A stretch of DNA of 64,000 nucleotides, from assembly GCA_004154925.1 (NCBI GenBank), contig QJNS01000222.1:62001-126000 (forward strand), read 5' to 3'. A model generated the notes under the pieces. The model worked only from the letters and a program-made list of their open reading frames with translations, ran no database searches and was not told the origin of the DNA. Origin of the DNA: Monosporascus cannonballus. Lineage: Eukaryota; Ascomycota; Sordariomycetes; Xylariales. The translations under genes were made by a program, and so were the position numbers. Shown here in pieces: positions 38,757-53,306 of the stretch (positions within the stretch are counted from its first letter, which is position 1; every line of letters starts with the position of its first letter).

Positions 38757-39228
38757 GGTTTTACCTCGGAAATTTATAAAGAAATACAAGATAACGGGCC
38801 AATTAACGTTAAGGTAATCCTTATATCAGAATAACTTAAATAACTATACCAGAAGATAAAAATAAAGTTAGAATTCGTACGAAATTAAATAAATAAGTAT
38901 TATAACAAAAAACAATTAAAAGGATTGATTTTTTTAAAAAAAAAGAAAAATAGTTTATTACGCTATTAAAAATATTCGAACGCAAAAACCTAGTAAAAAA
39001 TTCGATTTCAAATATATCGAACTATACAAAATCGCTAAAAAGATTTTAGGAACTAACTATTAACTGGAATTTCTACTAAAAATTAAATTCTATTTAATAT
39101 TTTATATTTCTTTATTCGAATTAAAAACGAACATAATTAAAGTATATATAATTTAAAACGATATAGAAATAAAAAACAATATGGTATACGAAATAAAAAA
39201 AATATATATTCGGTATAAAAAAACGGAC

Positions 39229-39582
39229 TGTGACGACTAGGCGGTTTAACTAATTATTAAACCTTAAGTCGACGGGTTTATGTTAGCAGAAGTATCGTGG
39301 GAATCTAAGCAATAAATACAGTAACGTATTACGTCTCGTAATGCCAAAGGTACCTTGGATAACGATATTATAATGCAAATACTTAATATTAATAAATATT
39401 ACAAGCTAAAGCTATTTAAATTATAAAAGTAATAAATATCTTTATATTTAATTTTTTCATCTTGTCGAGCCCGGTTTTAAAGGCTTTACGATCGATCCTG
39501 TCGAATTATTACGTAATTCGACCTATATAACTTAATTACCGTTACGACCGTTTTTAAGGCCGCAGCCCATTAAGTTATAATA
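39229..39582 (-). repeat. Element F 3' LTR (left copy)
   Basis: Plus-strand start TGTGACGACTAGGCGG, end TAAGTTATAATA. It contains one unit plus 10 bp of a 36-bp repeat (39459-39504). Confidence 0.9.
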
Positions 39583-40773
39583 TAATCCTTTTTTTTTATA
39601 ATCTTCGTTCCGAAAATTTCTTTTTTTTTTATAAATCTCCTTTCCGCCATTATATCAAATCGTATTAAAAAATCGATTAACAAAAAAATGAAAAAACGAA
39701 ATAACTTACTTAAATTAATTATTTTTCGAACCGTAAACATACTAATATGCTCTTATTATGTTCGTTATAGGTTATTATTTTGTCGTACTTTTTCGTCGGA
39801 TTTTTCCAAATATGAAAAATACGTAACGCAGAATTAAGGCCTTTATGATATTAACGGCTTTTCCATTTTTTAATTCGAAAAACTTATTTCTAACCACCTT
39901 AAGATTAAAACAGAATTTGAAAAAGCCGAGGAAAAAACAAAATAGGCGTAGGCCAAAATTTATCGTTTTCGAGAACAAAAAAAATTATAGGCCGATCGTA
40001 TAGTACGTATGCTATCTCGTGGGCTTCGGTCCCTGGAGGAGTTGGATAAATTGGAACGTCGAAAAAAACAGGTTAATCGGAAAGCCGCCAAAGCTGCCAC
40101 GGCGGAGGCCGCTTCTCTTTTCGACTAATCCAACCTGGAGTCCACAAATTGGTCGTTTATTAACTGGGGAACTTTTAACCCTGCCGATTTCGGCGTTATT
40201 GGTAAAAGTTTTTTAACAGGCGCTAAGCGCCAATAAGGTTTTTGGCGGGTTTCCAGGTGTTCTCGGAATCTGGATATTTCTTCCATTTAATCAGGTATTA
40301 GGTAAGTCCGTCTTATTTTCGTATATCGAGGATTTTTTCCACTTCGTATACCTATTTATTTTCTACTTCCATATCGTTTTATGCCGTATGTACTTTGATT
40401 ATATTTATTGCTAATTTGAACAAAGAAATATGAAAAATTAAATAAAGTTTAATTTTTAATGGAAATTCCAATTAATAATTATTTTTTAAGATTTTTTTAG
40501 CGATTTTATATAAACCGATATATTTGAAATCGAGTTTTTTATTAGGTCGTTTTATCTGAATATTTTTTATGGCGAGAAAAACTATCTCCCTTTTTTCGAA
40601 AGTTAATCCTTTTAACTTTTTCTGGTTATAATATTTACTTATTTAATTTCGTACGAATTCCAATTTTATCTTTATTTTTTGGTGCAGCTGTCGTAGTTAT
40701 TTTAACGTAAACATTGCTTTAATATTAATTAAACCGTCGTCGCGTATTTCTTTGTAAATTTCCGGAATAAAAC

Positions 40774-41170
40774 TGTTACAACCTGACAAGCCACGGCCTC
40801 CAGGAACGGTCGTAACGGAAAAGGCCAAGAAAACTATGTGGATCAGGTCACGTGATAGATCACCAACTCACTGGTGGTAAGCCAGTAAGCCGGATTACCA
40901 ACTTATTGGTGGTGAGCCAATAAGCCGGATCGTCAATTTATTAGTGGTAATCCAGCTAAAGGAAAAGAATATATACGCTTATTAATTCCATAATTTAGAT
41001 AATTTTAACTTGTAATACTTATTAATACCAAGTATTTGCATTATAATATCGTTACTTAAGGCATTTTTGGTATTACGAAACGTAATACGTTATTATATTT
41101 ATTACTTAAATTTCCACAATATTTCTATTAACATAAACCTGTTAACTTAAGGTTTAATAATTAGTTAAAC
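40774..41170 (+). repeat. Element G 5' LTR, 3' end deleted
   Basis: Starts TGTTACAACCTGACAAGCC. U3 has CACGTG at 40849-40854 and 2.7 copies of a 35-bp repeat (40862-40956). It breaks off at GTTAAAC (41164-41170) and joins internal sequence that normally follows a second GTTAAAC, so the CGCCTAGCCGTTACA end is missing. Confidence 0.88.
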
Positions 41171-44100
41171 TTTAAATAATATTTAATACTGTTAAAATAT
41201 CGACCAGTATTTAAAAAACCTTTATTTAAAAATTTTAGGCTCAAATTCGGAAATTAAAAAAAAAGTTTAATAACTTAGGGCTATATTATTTACCTAATTT
41301 GTTTTGTTTGCATAAAGCCAAAAAAACCAGAACCTTATAATAAAAAAATAATCCTTAAATTTTCTTAACTTAAATATAAGTTTACTTTCGTTTTTTAAAT
41401 CTTAATAACCCAGCAGATATAATTCTAATAGTAAAAATATGCCTAATAAAAAATATAATTAATTAATTTGAACTTATTATAAAAAATTTCCTGAAAATAA
41501 AAAAATAAATAAAAAGGATTTTATTAATAAAATCTTTTTAACTTATATTAATTTCGAAAATAAAATGCGTAATAATTTCGGTAATCCGGATAAAAAATAA
41601 TTAACGGTTTAATAACTTTTATAATTCTAATAAAAAGGATTTATATTTAAATATGCCGTAATTTTTAAAAGTTTTACGGCTAAAATAAAATAAGGAGATA
41701 ATAAAACTGACGTTTTTATCGATATATATTATAAAAAGCTAAAGGATAATATAAAAAATAAGATTATTCGGATGAAGTAATTAATTGCCTTAAATTAATA
41801 TATTGTAAAGGTAATTAAAATTAATAATTAATAATTTGAAAAATAATATTAAAAAAAGGATAATATGCTTTACGGTCGGAATATAATAAATTTAATTAAG
41901 TAAAAAAAAAACGCACTTTTTATTTTTTACGGAACGGCGCCAGGATTTATGGAACTTAACGTTACTTATAAATAAGATTAAAGCCAGATTAAATGTTTTA
42001 ATTATGGCAAAATAAGATATAAAGCTTACAAATATAAAAAATCTTAGAAATTACAATAAAATAACTGGACCTTTAAACCGGAGGAATAATCCAGAAATAA
42101 TTAAGGAAATAATAATAAAGTTATTAATATAATCCAAACCAAATATATATTAGGCTTACGACAAAAGGTCTAACCGGAATTATTACGATAAAAAATTTAA
42201 CGAAAAATGCGAAAAATTAGAAAATTAATTTAATAAATATTACGAATATAATAAAAAACATAAGGATAATTATACGAATGCCAGGATTAAATAAAAAAAC
42301 TTTGTTCCGGAATATTTAATCGATACGACAAAATATGTGATATATACTGTCGACGACGAAAATATCCTAATTACGAAAAATAAAAATAATATATTTACGT
42401 ACGAATTACCCGAATATATTATAAAGGATTTGATTTTTTAAACCGTACCGGGCATAATAAGAATAATAAGTAATAGTATTGATAATTTCGAATTATAACC
42501 CCAGAAAATATTTAATAATTAGTTAAAATAAAAAGTTAATTTAAAAAAATAATGTCCGTAAAAAAACCCCTTTTGTTATTATAAATAATATAATTATTAA
42601 ACGGAAAAAAAGTTAATTTAACGTAAGGTAAAAAAATATTATTACAAAATTATTACGGATTTTTATGTTTAATTAATATTTATACGGATTTTTAACAAAA
42701 AAAAGTTATTAAAAAATACGTTAATTTATAGAAAATTTTTGAAACGATAATTAAAATAATATATAATAAAATATAATCGTAAATATAAAAAAATAATTTA
42801 TTTAATAAGAAAAATATTTTTAAAAAAATTAAAAATAATTAATACGGTTTAAAGAAATAATATGCTAATAATAACGATAAATATAATAACTTAATACGTT
42901 AAACGAAAAAATATAAATAAAATTTAATAAATTCGAATAAAAATTAAAAGAAAAATTTATTTATAAAAAAGCTGTAAAATAATAAAACTTAAAAAAATTA
43001 AGAGAAATTTTTAAAAAAAACTTTAAACGCAATAATAAAAAACGTTAATAACCTTATTACTTTGGATATACGAATTAGAATATATTAATATATTATAATA
43101 ATAGATTATAAAACTTTAAGCAGAAATTATATTGTATTAAATATAATTAATAAATTTAAATTGCCATAAAAATACAAATTAAAATATTACATAATAACGA
43201 ATGCCGAAAATTAGGAATTCGTTTACGAAAACAGAAAAATTATATGCGAAATTAATTATTTCGAGATTTTTATTAAAGGATGATATTAAACGGTTAATTT
43301 CGATATTATTTTATTCGGAAATTACGATATAATCTTAAGATTATTATGAATACGTTAATACGGAATTTTAATTAATGGCGGAATTGGTTAAATTAAATTC
43401 GCTTTATTTCTTATTAATAAATTTAAAAAAAATTAAGATTTTAATATTTAATCGATAATAACAACGAATATAATTATAAAAATATAATAAATACCTTATG
43501 ATCTAAAGAAATAAAATATTAAAAAATAGATATTAGAAAAAAAATATAACGTATTATTATTATTATTAAAGCAAAATTAAAATAATTAAATAACGATTTA
43601 AAAAAATAACAACCTTAGGAATTAAAAAATCTAATTAATATATTATTATAATATTATAAATACGAATAACTCTTTAAAAAAAACTTAATATAAAATAATT
43701 AAAATATAACGAATAAGATTATAAAATAATTTTTAAAAAAGATTTCGACAAAATCTTACTTTATTTATAACTTTAATAAAAATAACTTACGTATTTTGAA
43801 AAAATACCTGAAAAATCGGTTATAAAAAAATAAATTCGACTTTCGAAATTATTAATAAAATACCTTATATTTTTCGTACTTAAAAAAAACGAAAAATTAC
43901 GATTTATAATTAATTATTAATAATTAAATAACGTTATAATTAAGGATTAAATATTATTACCCTTAATTACAGAAATAAAAAACCGATTTTACGAAATTAA
44001 GTAATTTATAATATTCGATCTTAAAAATAAATATAATTTTATTAGGATTAAAAAAATAAGAATAAAAAATAATTTTCAAAATAAAGTATAAATTATTTAA

Positions 44101-47062
44101 GTATTTGATTATATTAATAAAACTTATAAATATACTAGCAACCTTTTAGCGGATAATAAATTACATATTACGAAAATATTTCGATATTTTTGTTATTTAT
44201 TATTTTAACGATATTTTTATTTTTTTAGAAATAGAAAAAATATACGTAAAATACGTTTATAAAGTTTTTTAAATTTTAAAGAACGTAAAGTTATTTATTA
44301 ACGCAAAAAAAAATTAATTTTATATATAAAAAATAAAATATCTGGAATATATTATTATCTTAAGATATATTAAAATGAACTTTAAAAAATCGTTATAATT
44401 ATAAAATAATAAATATTAATAATAATTAAAAAGATATAGATATTTTTTAAATTCGTTAATTATTATAAAATATTTATTCGAAATTTTAATAAAATAATTA
44501 TATTTTTAACAAATTTTACAAAAAAAGAATTTAAATAAACGCCAAATACGGAAAAAGTATTTTAGGATATTAAGGATATAATTATTAACGAATTAATATT
44601 AATTATATACGATTTAAATTATTTTATTAAGTTAAAAACCGATATTTTGGATTATATGTTAAATGCAGTAATCGGATAATAAAATAATTAAGGCAAATTA
44701 TACCTTATTATATTTTTTTCGTATAAGTTAAAAAAAGCCGAATTTAATTACGGTATTCCAGATAAAGAATTTATGGTTATTATTATGGTATTTTGGGAAT
44801 TTAAATATTTTTTTAAAAAAAGTTTATATTAAATTAAAATTTATATGGATTATCAAAATCTTATTTGATTTACCATAATTAAAGAGTTTATAGGATAATA
44901 ATTAAAATATACGGAAAAATTAACGAATATCGATTTTATTATTATTTATAAGAAAAAATTAAAAAAATAATAAAATAAATATTTTAAGTAAGTAACCAAA
45001 TTTTCAAAAATAATTAATTAAAATTAGCCATATAATTTTTAATATTATTACAAAAGGATATTTATGTTTACGATAAATTGTAATAATTCGAACAATACCT
45101 TATAATATATATTAGAAAATTCAATAATATAACGACGGTTTTCCAGAAAATTAAAAAACGGACAAAATGCAAATTCTAAAAAAATATTAAAATATTTTAA
45201 TACGAAAAATATATAAATATTAATTATATGGATATCTAGGGATTTATAAAACCTTAAAACAATTTTAACATATATATTCTTTTTTTAAAATAAAATTAAT
45301 AATATAAAAAATTATACGGCAATACGATATTTACGTTAAAATAAAAATTTAATAATATAAGCTATACGGAAAATTACAGTTATTACTAATTATAAAATAA
45401 CCATAATATTTAATTATATTCGATTTTATTATTAAATTTTTTATATTAAAAAATCCAATTACGAAAATATATTACGATAACATTTTTGTAATCGTCGATC
45501 GATTTACAAAATTTTCTTATTTCTTATTATATTATAAGGATATAAACGCCGAATAACTAATATATATTTTCTTTAAATATATTTTTAACATATATAAATT
45601 ATTAATAAATATTATATCAACCAGAAAATTAATATTCGTATTAAAATTTTAATAAGGCTTTATAATATAAATCGGCTTAAATTACAAATTATTTAACGTA
45701 TTTAAATTATAAATAAATAAATAAATAAAACGAATAAATTAAATTTTAAAAATTTATTTATAATATTATATTAATTATGAATAACATAACTGGGTTAAAA
45801 AATTATTAATTGCTTAATTAACTTATAATACCAGTTATTATAAAAGCATTAAAATAATACCTGCGAACGTAAATTTTGGTTTTATTTCGGAAATTTATAA
45901 AAAGGTACGTAACGACGGTTTAATTAATATTAAAATAATACTTACGTCGGAATTATTACGACAGCGGCACCAAAAAATAAAAACAGAATTAAAATTTGTA
46001 CGAAACTAAATAAGTAAATATTATAATTAAAAAAAGTTAAAAGGATTAATTTTTAAAAAAGGGAAAATAATTTTCTTCGTTACAAAAAATATCTAAATAA
46101 AACAATCCAGTAAAAAACTCGATTTCAAATATATCGGTCCATACAAAATCGCCAAGAAAATCTTAAAAAATAATTATTAATGAGAACTTTTATCAAAAGT
46201 TAAACTTTATCCAATTTTTTATATTTTTTTGTTCGAATTAACAGTAAATATAATCAAAATATATACGGTATAAAACAATATGAAAATGGAAAACGAATTA
46301 AAATACGAAATAAACAAGATATTTGATATACGAAAATAAAACGGATTTATTTAGTACCTAATCAAATAAAAAAAATACCTAGATTCCGAAAACACTTAGG
46401 AACTCGCCAAAAACCTTATTGGCGCCCAACGCCTATTAAAAAACTTTTACCAATAACGACGAAACCACCTGAAATAATAATATCCCAGTTTACGAGATCC
46501 ATGAAGGGAAGCCTTTGGTTTACCGCATTTTAATTAATAACGTTTATTTTTCCTAAGGCCTAAACTTCGATTACGGATTCTGATTCCAATTACGTAAAAT
46601 TATTGAAATTATTTAAGGATTAAAGGGTATAATTAATAAGTTTCGTACTTTAAGATTAATGGTATTAACGTTAACGACGTATGCAAAAAAAACGCGCAAA
46701 AGTTTCGGATAAAGATTTTTCGGCCGTTAATTCTTTTTCTTTTAATCTTTTCGATTTTGCAATATAACGAGTAATTATGGAAATAGGGACCCTTATCCCG
46801 TTATACGAACAACCTCGACGGACATATTCCTTATAACGAAAAACCTTATTTATTATTTGGTAATTAAGCTGCCGAACAGAACAAAAAAAATAAAACATCG
46901 CGTTAAAACCTTCGAGTTTAATTAAATTAACCGAGGCAAATTGCTATTCGGATTTGCGAAAACGACGTTTGGACATACCGGAAAATATATTAAAAATATG
47001 TGGAAAAAACTTACCAGGAAAAAAGAAATCTTAAGGATAAGATTTTGGGAAAGGGGAGATCG

Positions 47063-47440
47063 TGTTACGACCTGACAAGCTACGGCCTCCAGGAACGGTT
47101 GCAACGGAAAAGGCCAAAAAAAACTATGTGAATTAGGTTACATAATAGATTACTAACTTACTAATGGTAAGCCAGTAAGCCGGATCATTAACTTACTGGT
47201 AGTAATCCAGCTAAAGAAAAAGGATATATACGCTTATTAATTCTATAATTTAAATAATTTCAGCTTATAATACTTATTAATACCAAATATTTATATTATA
47301 ATATCGTTATCCAAAATATCCTTGGTATTACGAGACGTAATACGTTACTATATCCATTGCTCAGATTTCCACGATACTTCTGTTAACATAAACCCGTCAA
47401 CTTAAGATTTAATAGTTGGTTAAACCGCCTAGCCGTTACA
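47063..47440 (+). repeat. Element G 3' LTR
   Basis: Starts TGTTACGACCTGACAAGC and ends CCTAGCCGTTACA, both canonical. It has one fewer copy of the 35-bp U3 repeat than the 5' LTR. Confidence 0.92.
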
Positions 47441-50400
47441 AAAACCAAAATTTGCGTTCACAGGTATTATTTTAATACTTTCGTAATAATTAATATTATA
47501 AGCTAATTAAGTAATCGGTAGCTTTTTAACCTAATTATTTTGTTCGTAATTAATGTAATATCGTAAATAAGTTTCCAAGATTTGGTTTATTCGTTTTATT
47601 TATTTATCCGTTTATGGTTTAAATACGTTAGATAACTTGTAATTTAGGCCGATTTATGCTATAAGGCCTTGCCAAAATTTTGATGCAAATATCGATCCTT
47701 TATTTGATATAATTTTTATTGGCAATTTATATATGTTGAAAATATGTTTAAAGAAAATATATGCCAGTTATTTGGCATTTATATTTTCATAATATAGTAA
47801 AAAATAAGAAAATTTCGTAAATTAATTAACGATTATAAAAATATTATCGTAATATATTTCCGTAATTAAATTTTTTAACATAAAGAATTTAATAATAAAA
47901 TTAAATATAACTAAATATTATGGTTATTTTGCAATTAATAATAGCTGTAATTCTCCGTATGGCTTATGTCGTTAAGTTTTTATTTTGGCGTAAATATCGT
48001 ATTGTTATATAATTTTCTATATTATTAATTTTATTTTAAGAAAAAAATATATACGTTAAAATCGGTTTACGGTTTTGTAAATCCTTAAAAATTCATATAA
48101 TTAATATTCGTATATTTTTCGTATTAAATCTTTTTAATATTTTTCTAAAATTTACATTTTATTCGTTTTTTGGTTTTTTGGGAAACCGTCGTTATGTTAT
48201 TAAATTTTCTAATATATATCGTAAGGTACTGCCCGAATTATTGCAATTTATCGTAAACGTAAATATTTTTATGGTAATATTAAAAATTATATAACTAATT
48301 TTAATTAATTTCTTTTCGAAATTTAATTGCTTACTTAAAATATTTACTTTATTATTTTTTAATTTTTTCTTATAAATAATAACGAAGTCGAAATTTGTCA
48401 ATTTTTTCGCATATTTTAATTATCGTTTTATAAATTACTTAATCGTAATAAATCGGGTAAAATTTTAATAATCCGTATAAACTTTAATTTAATATAAATT
48501 TCCTTTTAAGAAATACCTAAACTTTCGAAATGCCATAATAATGGCCATAAATTTTTTATCTGGAATGCCGTAATTAAATTCAGTTTTTTTAACTTATACG
48601 AAAAAAAATATAATAAGATATAATTTGCTTTAATTATTTCGTTATCCGATTATTATGTTTAACGTATAATTCGAAATATCGATTTTTAGCTTAACGAGAT
48701 AATTTAAATCGTATATAATTAATATTAACTTGTTAATAATCGTATTCTTAATACTTTAAAATATTTTTTCCGTATTTAATATCTATTTAAAAAAATTTTC
48801 GTAAAATATATTAAAAATATAATTATTTTATTAAAGTTTCGAATAAATTTCTTATAATAATTGGCGAATCTAAGAAATACCTATATTTTCTTAATTATTA
48901 TTAACATTTATTATTTTATAATTATAACAATTTTTGGGGGGTTTATTTTAATATATCCTAAAGTAATAATATGTCCCAGATATTCTATTTTTTATATATA
49001 AAATTAATTTTTTTTTACGGTAATAAATAATTTTACGTTTTATAAAGCTTAAAAAACCTTATAAACGTATTTTACATATATTTTTTTTATTTTTAAGAAA
49101 ATAAAAATATCGTTAAAATAGCAAATAACAAAAATATCAAGGTATTTTCGTAATACGTAATTTATTATCCGCTAAATAATTGCTAATATGTTTATAAATC
49201 CTAATAATATAACCAAATATTTAAATAATTTATACTTTATTTTAAAAGCTATTTTTTATTCGTATCCTTTTTTAATTTTAATAAGGTTATATTTATTTTT
49301 AAGATCGAATATTATAAATTATTTGGTTCCGTAAAATCGGTTTTTTATTTCCGTAATTAAAGATAATAATATTCGATTTTTAATAATAATATCGTTTAAT
49401 TATTGATAATTAATTACAAATTGTAATTTTCCATTTTTTTAAGTATAAAAAACATAAGATATCCTGTTAATAATTTCGAAAATTAAATTTATTTTTTTAT
49501 AACCGATTTTCCAGATATTTTCTGAAAATACGTAATTTATTTTTATTAAGATTATAAATAAGATAAAATTTTATTAAAAAAATTTTTTGGAAAATTATTT
49601 CATAATTTTATTTATTATATTTTAATAATTTTATATCGAATTATTTTTAAAAAATTATTTATATTTATAATATTATGGTAATATATTAATTAAATTTTTT
49701 AATTTTTAAAGTTATTGTTTTTTTAGATTGTTATTTAATTACTTTAATTTTGCTTTAATAATAATAACGATACGTTATATTTTTTTAATATTTATTTTTT
49801 TTTATTTTGTTTTTTTAAATAATAAGGTATTTGTCGTATTTTTATGCTTATATTCGTCGTTATTATCGATTAAGTATTAAAATCTTAATTTCTTTTTATT
49901 TATTAATAGGAAATAAAATAAATTTTATCTAATTAATTCCGCCGTTAATTAAAATTCCGTATTAATATATCCATAATAATCTTAAAATTATATTGTAATT
50001 TCCGAATAAAACGATATCGAAATTAACCGTTTAATATTATCCTTTAATAAAAATCTCGAGGTAATTAATTTCGCATATAATTTTTCCGTTATCGTAAACG
50101 AATTCTTAACTTTTGATATTCGTCGTTATATAAGGTTTTAACTTATATCTTTATAACAATTTAAGCTTATTAACTATATTTAATATAATATAATTTCCGC
50201 CCAGAACTCCGTAATTTACTATTACGATATATTAATATATTCCAATTTATATATCCAAAATACTAAAATTATTAACGTTTTTTATTATCGCGTTTAAAAC
50301 TTTTTTTAGGAATTATTTTTAATTTTTTTAAATTTCGTTATTTTACGGCTTTTTTATAAAAAATTTTTTTTAATTCTTATTCGAATTTATCGAACTTTAC

Positions 50401-52180
50401 TTATATTTTTTCGTTTAACGTATTAAGTTATCATATTTATTATTATTATCGGCGTATTATTTCTTCGAATTATATTAATTATTTTTAATTTTTTTATAAT
50501 TCCTTTCCTTATCGAATAAATTATTTTCTTATATTTACGATTATATCTCATTATGCGTTATTTTAATTATTGTTTTAAAAATCTTTTATAAATTAATATA
50601 TTTTTTAATAATTTTTTTGGTTTTGGAAATCCGTAATAAATACTAATTAAAAATAAAAATCCGTAATACTTTTTTAATAATATTTTCTTACCGTATATTA
50701 AATTAATTCCTTTTCCGTTTAATAATTATATTATTTATAATAACAAAAGGGGTTTTTTTGTAAGCATTATTTTTTTAAGCCAACTTTTTGCTTAGGCCAA
50801 TTATTAAATATTTTCTGAAGTTATAATTCGAAATTATTAATATTATTATTTATTATTCTTATTATATCTGATACAGTTTGGAAAATCGAATTCTTTATAA
50901 TATATTCGGGTAATTCGTACGTAAATATATTATTTCCATTTTTTATGATTAAGATATTTTTATTATTAACAATATATAACATATATTTTATTATATCGAT
51001 TAAATATTCCGGAATAAAGTTCTTTTATTTAATCTCGGTATTCGTATAATTATTCTTATAATGCCTTTTATTATATTTATAATATTTATTAAATTAGTTT
51101 TTTAGTTTTTTGCATTTTTCGTCGAATTTCTTATCGTAATAATTCCGGTTAAACCTTTTATTATAAGCCTAATATATATTTGGTTTAAATTATATTAATA
51201 AGTTTGTTATTATTTCCTTAATTATTTCTGGATTATCCTTCCGGTATAGGGGTCTAGTTATTTTATTATAGCTTCTTAAGTTTTTTGTATTTATAGGTCT
51301 TATATCCTATTTTACCGTAATTAAAGTATTTAATCTGGCTTTAATATTATTTATGGGTAATACCAAGTTTTATAAATTCTGGTGCCGTTTCGTAAAAAAT
51401 AAGGGGTACGTTTTTTTTTTCCCTGGTTAAACTTATTATATCCCAAACGTAAAGTATATTATTTTTTATCGTTTTTCAAATTATTAATTATTAATTTTAA
51501 TTACTTTTACAATATACCGGTTTAGGATAATTAATTACTTAATCCGAATAATCTTATTTTTTATATTATCTTTTAACCTTTTATAAAATATGTTAATAAA
51601 GGCGTTAATTTCGTTATTTCTTTATTTTGCCTTAACCGCGAAATTTTTAAAGATTATGGCGTATTTGGACGCAAAATCTTTTTATCGAAATTATAAAAAT
51701 TATTAAGCCATTAATCGTTTTTTATCCGGATTATTAAAATTATCGCGTATTTTATTTTCGAAATTGGTATAAATTAAAAAAATTTTATTAATAAAATCTT
51801 ATTTATTTATTTTTTTATTTTTAGAAAAATTTTTATAATAAATTTAAATTAATTAACCGTATTTCCTATTAAATATGCCTTTATTATTAGGACTATATCC
51901 GCTAAATTATTAAGATCTAAAAAACGAAGGTAAACTTATGCTTAAGTTAAAAAGGTTTAAAGGTTATTTTTTCTATCGTAAGATTTTGGTTTTTTTAACT
52001 TTATGCAAGCAAAAAAAGGTTAAATAAATAATATAGCTTTAAGTTGTTAAACTTTTTTTTTAATTTCCAAATTTAAGCCTAAAGCTGTTAAATAAGGGTT
52101 TCCTAAATATTAATTAATATTTTAATAATATTAAATATTGCTTAAAGTTTAACGGTATTATTAAATAAAAACTTATAACG

Positions 52181-52571
52181 TATAACGGCTAAATAATTTA
52201 ACCAATTATTAAACCTTGAGTCGATAAATTTATATTAATAAAAATATCGTAAAAATTTAAGTAATAAATATAATAACATATTATATTTCGTAATGCTAAA
52301 AGTACCTTAAGTAACGATATTATAATGCAAATATTTGATATTAATAAGTATTATAAGTTAAAATTATTTAAATTATAGAAATAATAAATATCTTTATACT
52401 TAATTTTTTCATCCTGTCGAGCCTGGCTTTAGAGGTTTTACGATCGATCCTGTCGAGCCCGGCTTTAGAGGCTCTACGATCGATCCTGTCGAGCCATCAC
52501 GTAACTCGACCCACATGGCTTAGTCACCGTTGCGACCGTTTTCTGAGACCGCAGCCCGTTAGGTCATAACA
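52181..52571 (-). repeat. Element F 5' LTR (right copy)
   Basis: Plus-strand start TATAACGGCTAAATAA, end TTAGGTCATAACA. It has 2.4 units of a 36-bp repeat (52411-52495), making it 37 bp longer than its partner. The last 160 bp are GC-rich and little mutated; the rest is strongly RIPed. Confidence 0.9.
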
Positions 52572-53306
52572 CGGACGGCCTTATTTAATACCTAATTAAG
52601 TAGAAAAATACCCGGATTCCGAAAATACCTAGAAACTCGCCAAAAATCTTAATAACTCGTAACGCCTAATAAAGAACTTTTACCGATAACGACGAGGTTA
52701 TTAAAAAAGCTCTTTAATTAAAATTTTTAAAAATAGGCTAATTAAAAATTTTAATAGGCAATATAATCAAAGAAACTTCGATTTTCGTATAGTTTTGCTT
52801 ATTTAATTTATTTATTAATTAAAATTCGCGATTATTAATTTTAACTTCCTTAGCATAAAAAGTTTTAACGACGGAATCGAAAAAGGCGATTAATAATTTC
52901 GTTAATATTACGTTATTTACGTACTAGGTTTTTTTATCTTTAATTAAAGAAGTAAAAAAAACTTCTTAATAATAGCTTTTTTGTAATTTAAACGATTTTT
53001 TTCTCTTAATACAACGTAAAAAATTAATTAAGATATCAGAACTATTATAATAACGGTAGTTTATAATATATTCGCTATAACGACAATTTTGTTTAATTAT
53101 TTAATACTTAATATTATTTTTAAATTAAAGCGTTTATGGCATAACTTTAAAATTAAACCTAATAATATAAGTAACCGAAAAGTTTGAGTTTTTTTTAATT
53201 AAGATAACTGCGAAGTTAGCGGTTAACGATACGACTTTCTATAACGAAAAATTAATAACTTACTAGAAAAAAATTAAAGGCAAAAATCTTAAAAAAAGAA
53301 AAATCG

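Larger units (their letters stand above)
40774..47440 (+). mobile_element. Element G: chromovirus inserted in the integrase region of F
   Basis: LTRs at 40774-41170 (end deleted) and 47063-47440 in plus orientation; the AAAAC duplication is exact (40769-40773 and 47441-47445). Total 6.67 kb. Order: gag, zinc knuckle near 41992-42040 (KCFNYGKIRYKAYKY), reverse transcriptase with Y-F-N-D at 44201-44212, RNase H, integrase, and a chromodomain near 46300-46450. A deletion has removed the end of the 5' LTR and the primer-binding region. Confidence 0.92.
39229..52571 (-). mobile_element. Element F: chromovirus in the chromodomain of X, contains G
   Basis: Inverted LTRs at 39229-39582 and 52181-52571 are flanked by the CGGAC duplication (39224-39228 and 52572-52576). 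Without G the element is 6.67 kb. Minus-strand order from the right: gag, decayed zinc knuckle near 51335-51286, reverse transcriptase with YFND at 49120-49109, insertion of G, integrase, and a chromodomain near 40400-40210 that still shows YLIKWKKYPDSENTWKPAKN. A 3' segment around 40019-40216 is unusually GC-rich and little mutated. Confidence 0.92.

Noticed and set aside
52411..52495. CRISPR-like or satellite array
   Set aside because: Direct repeats without spacers, inside an LTR; a U3 tandem repeat in a eukaryote.
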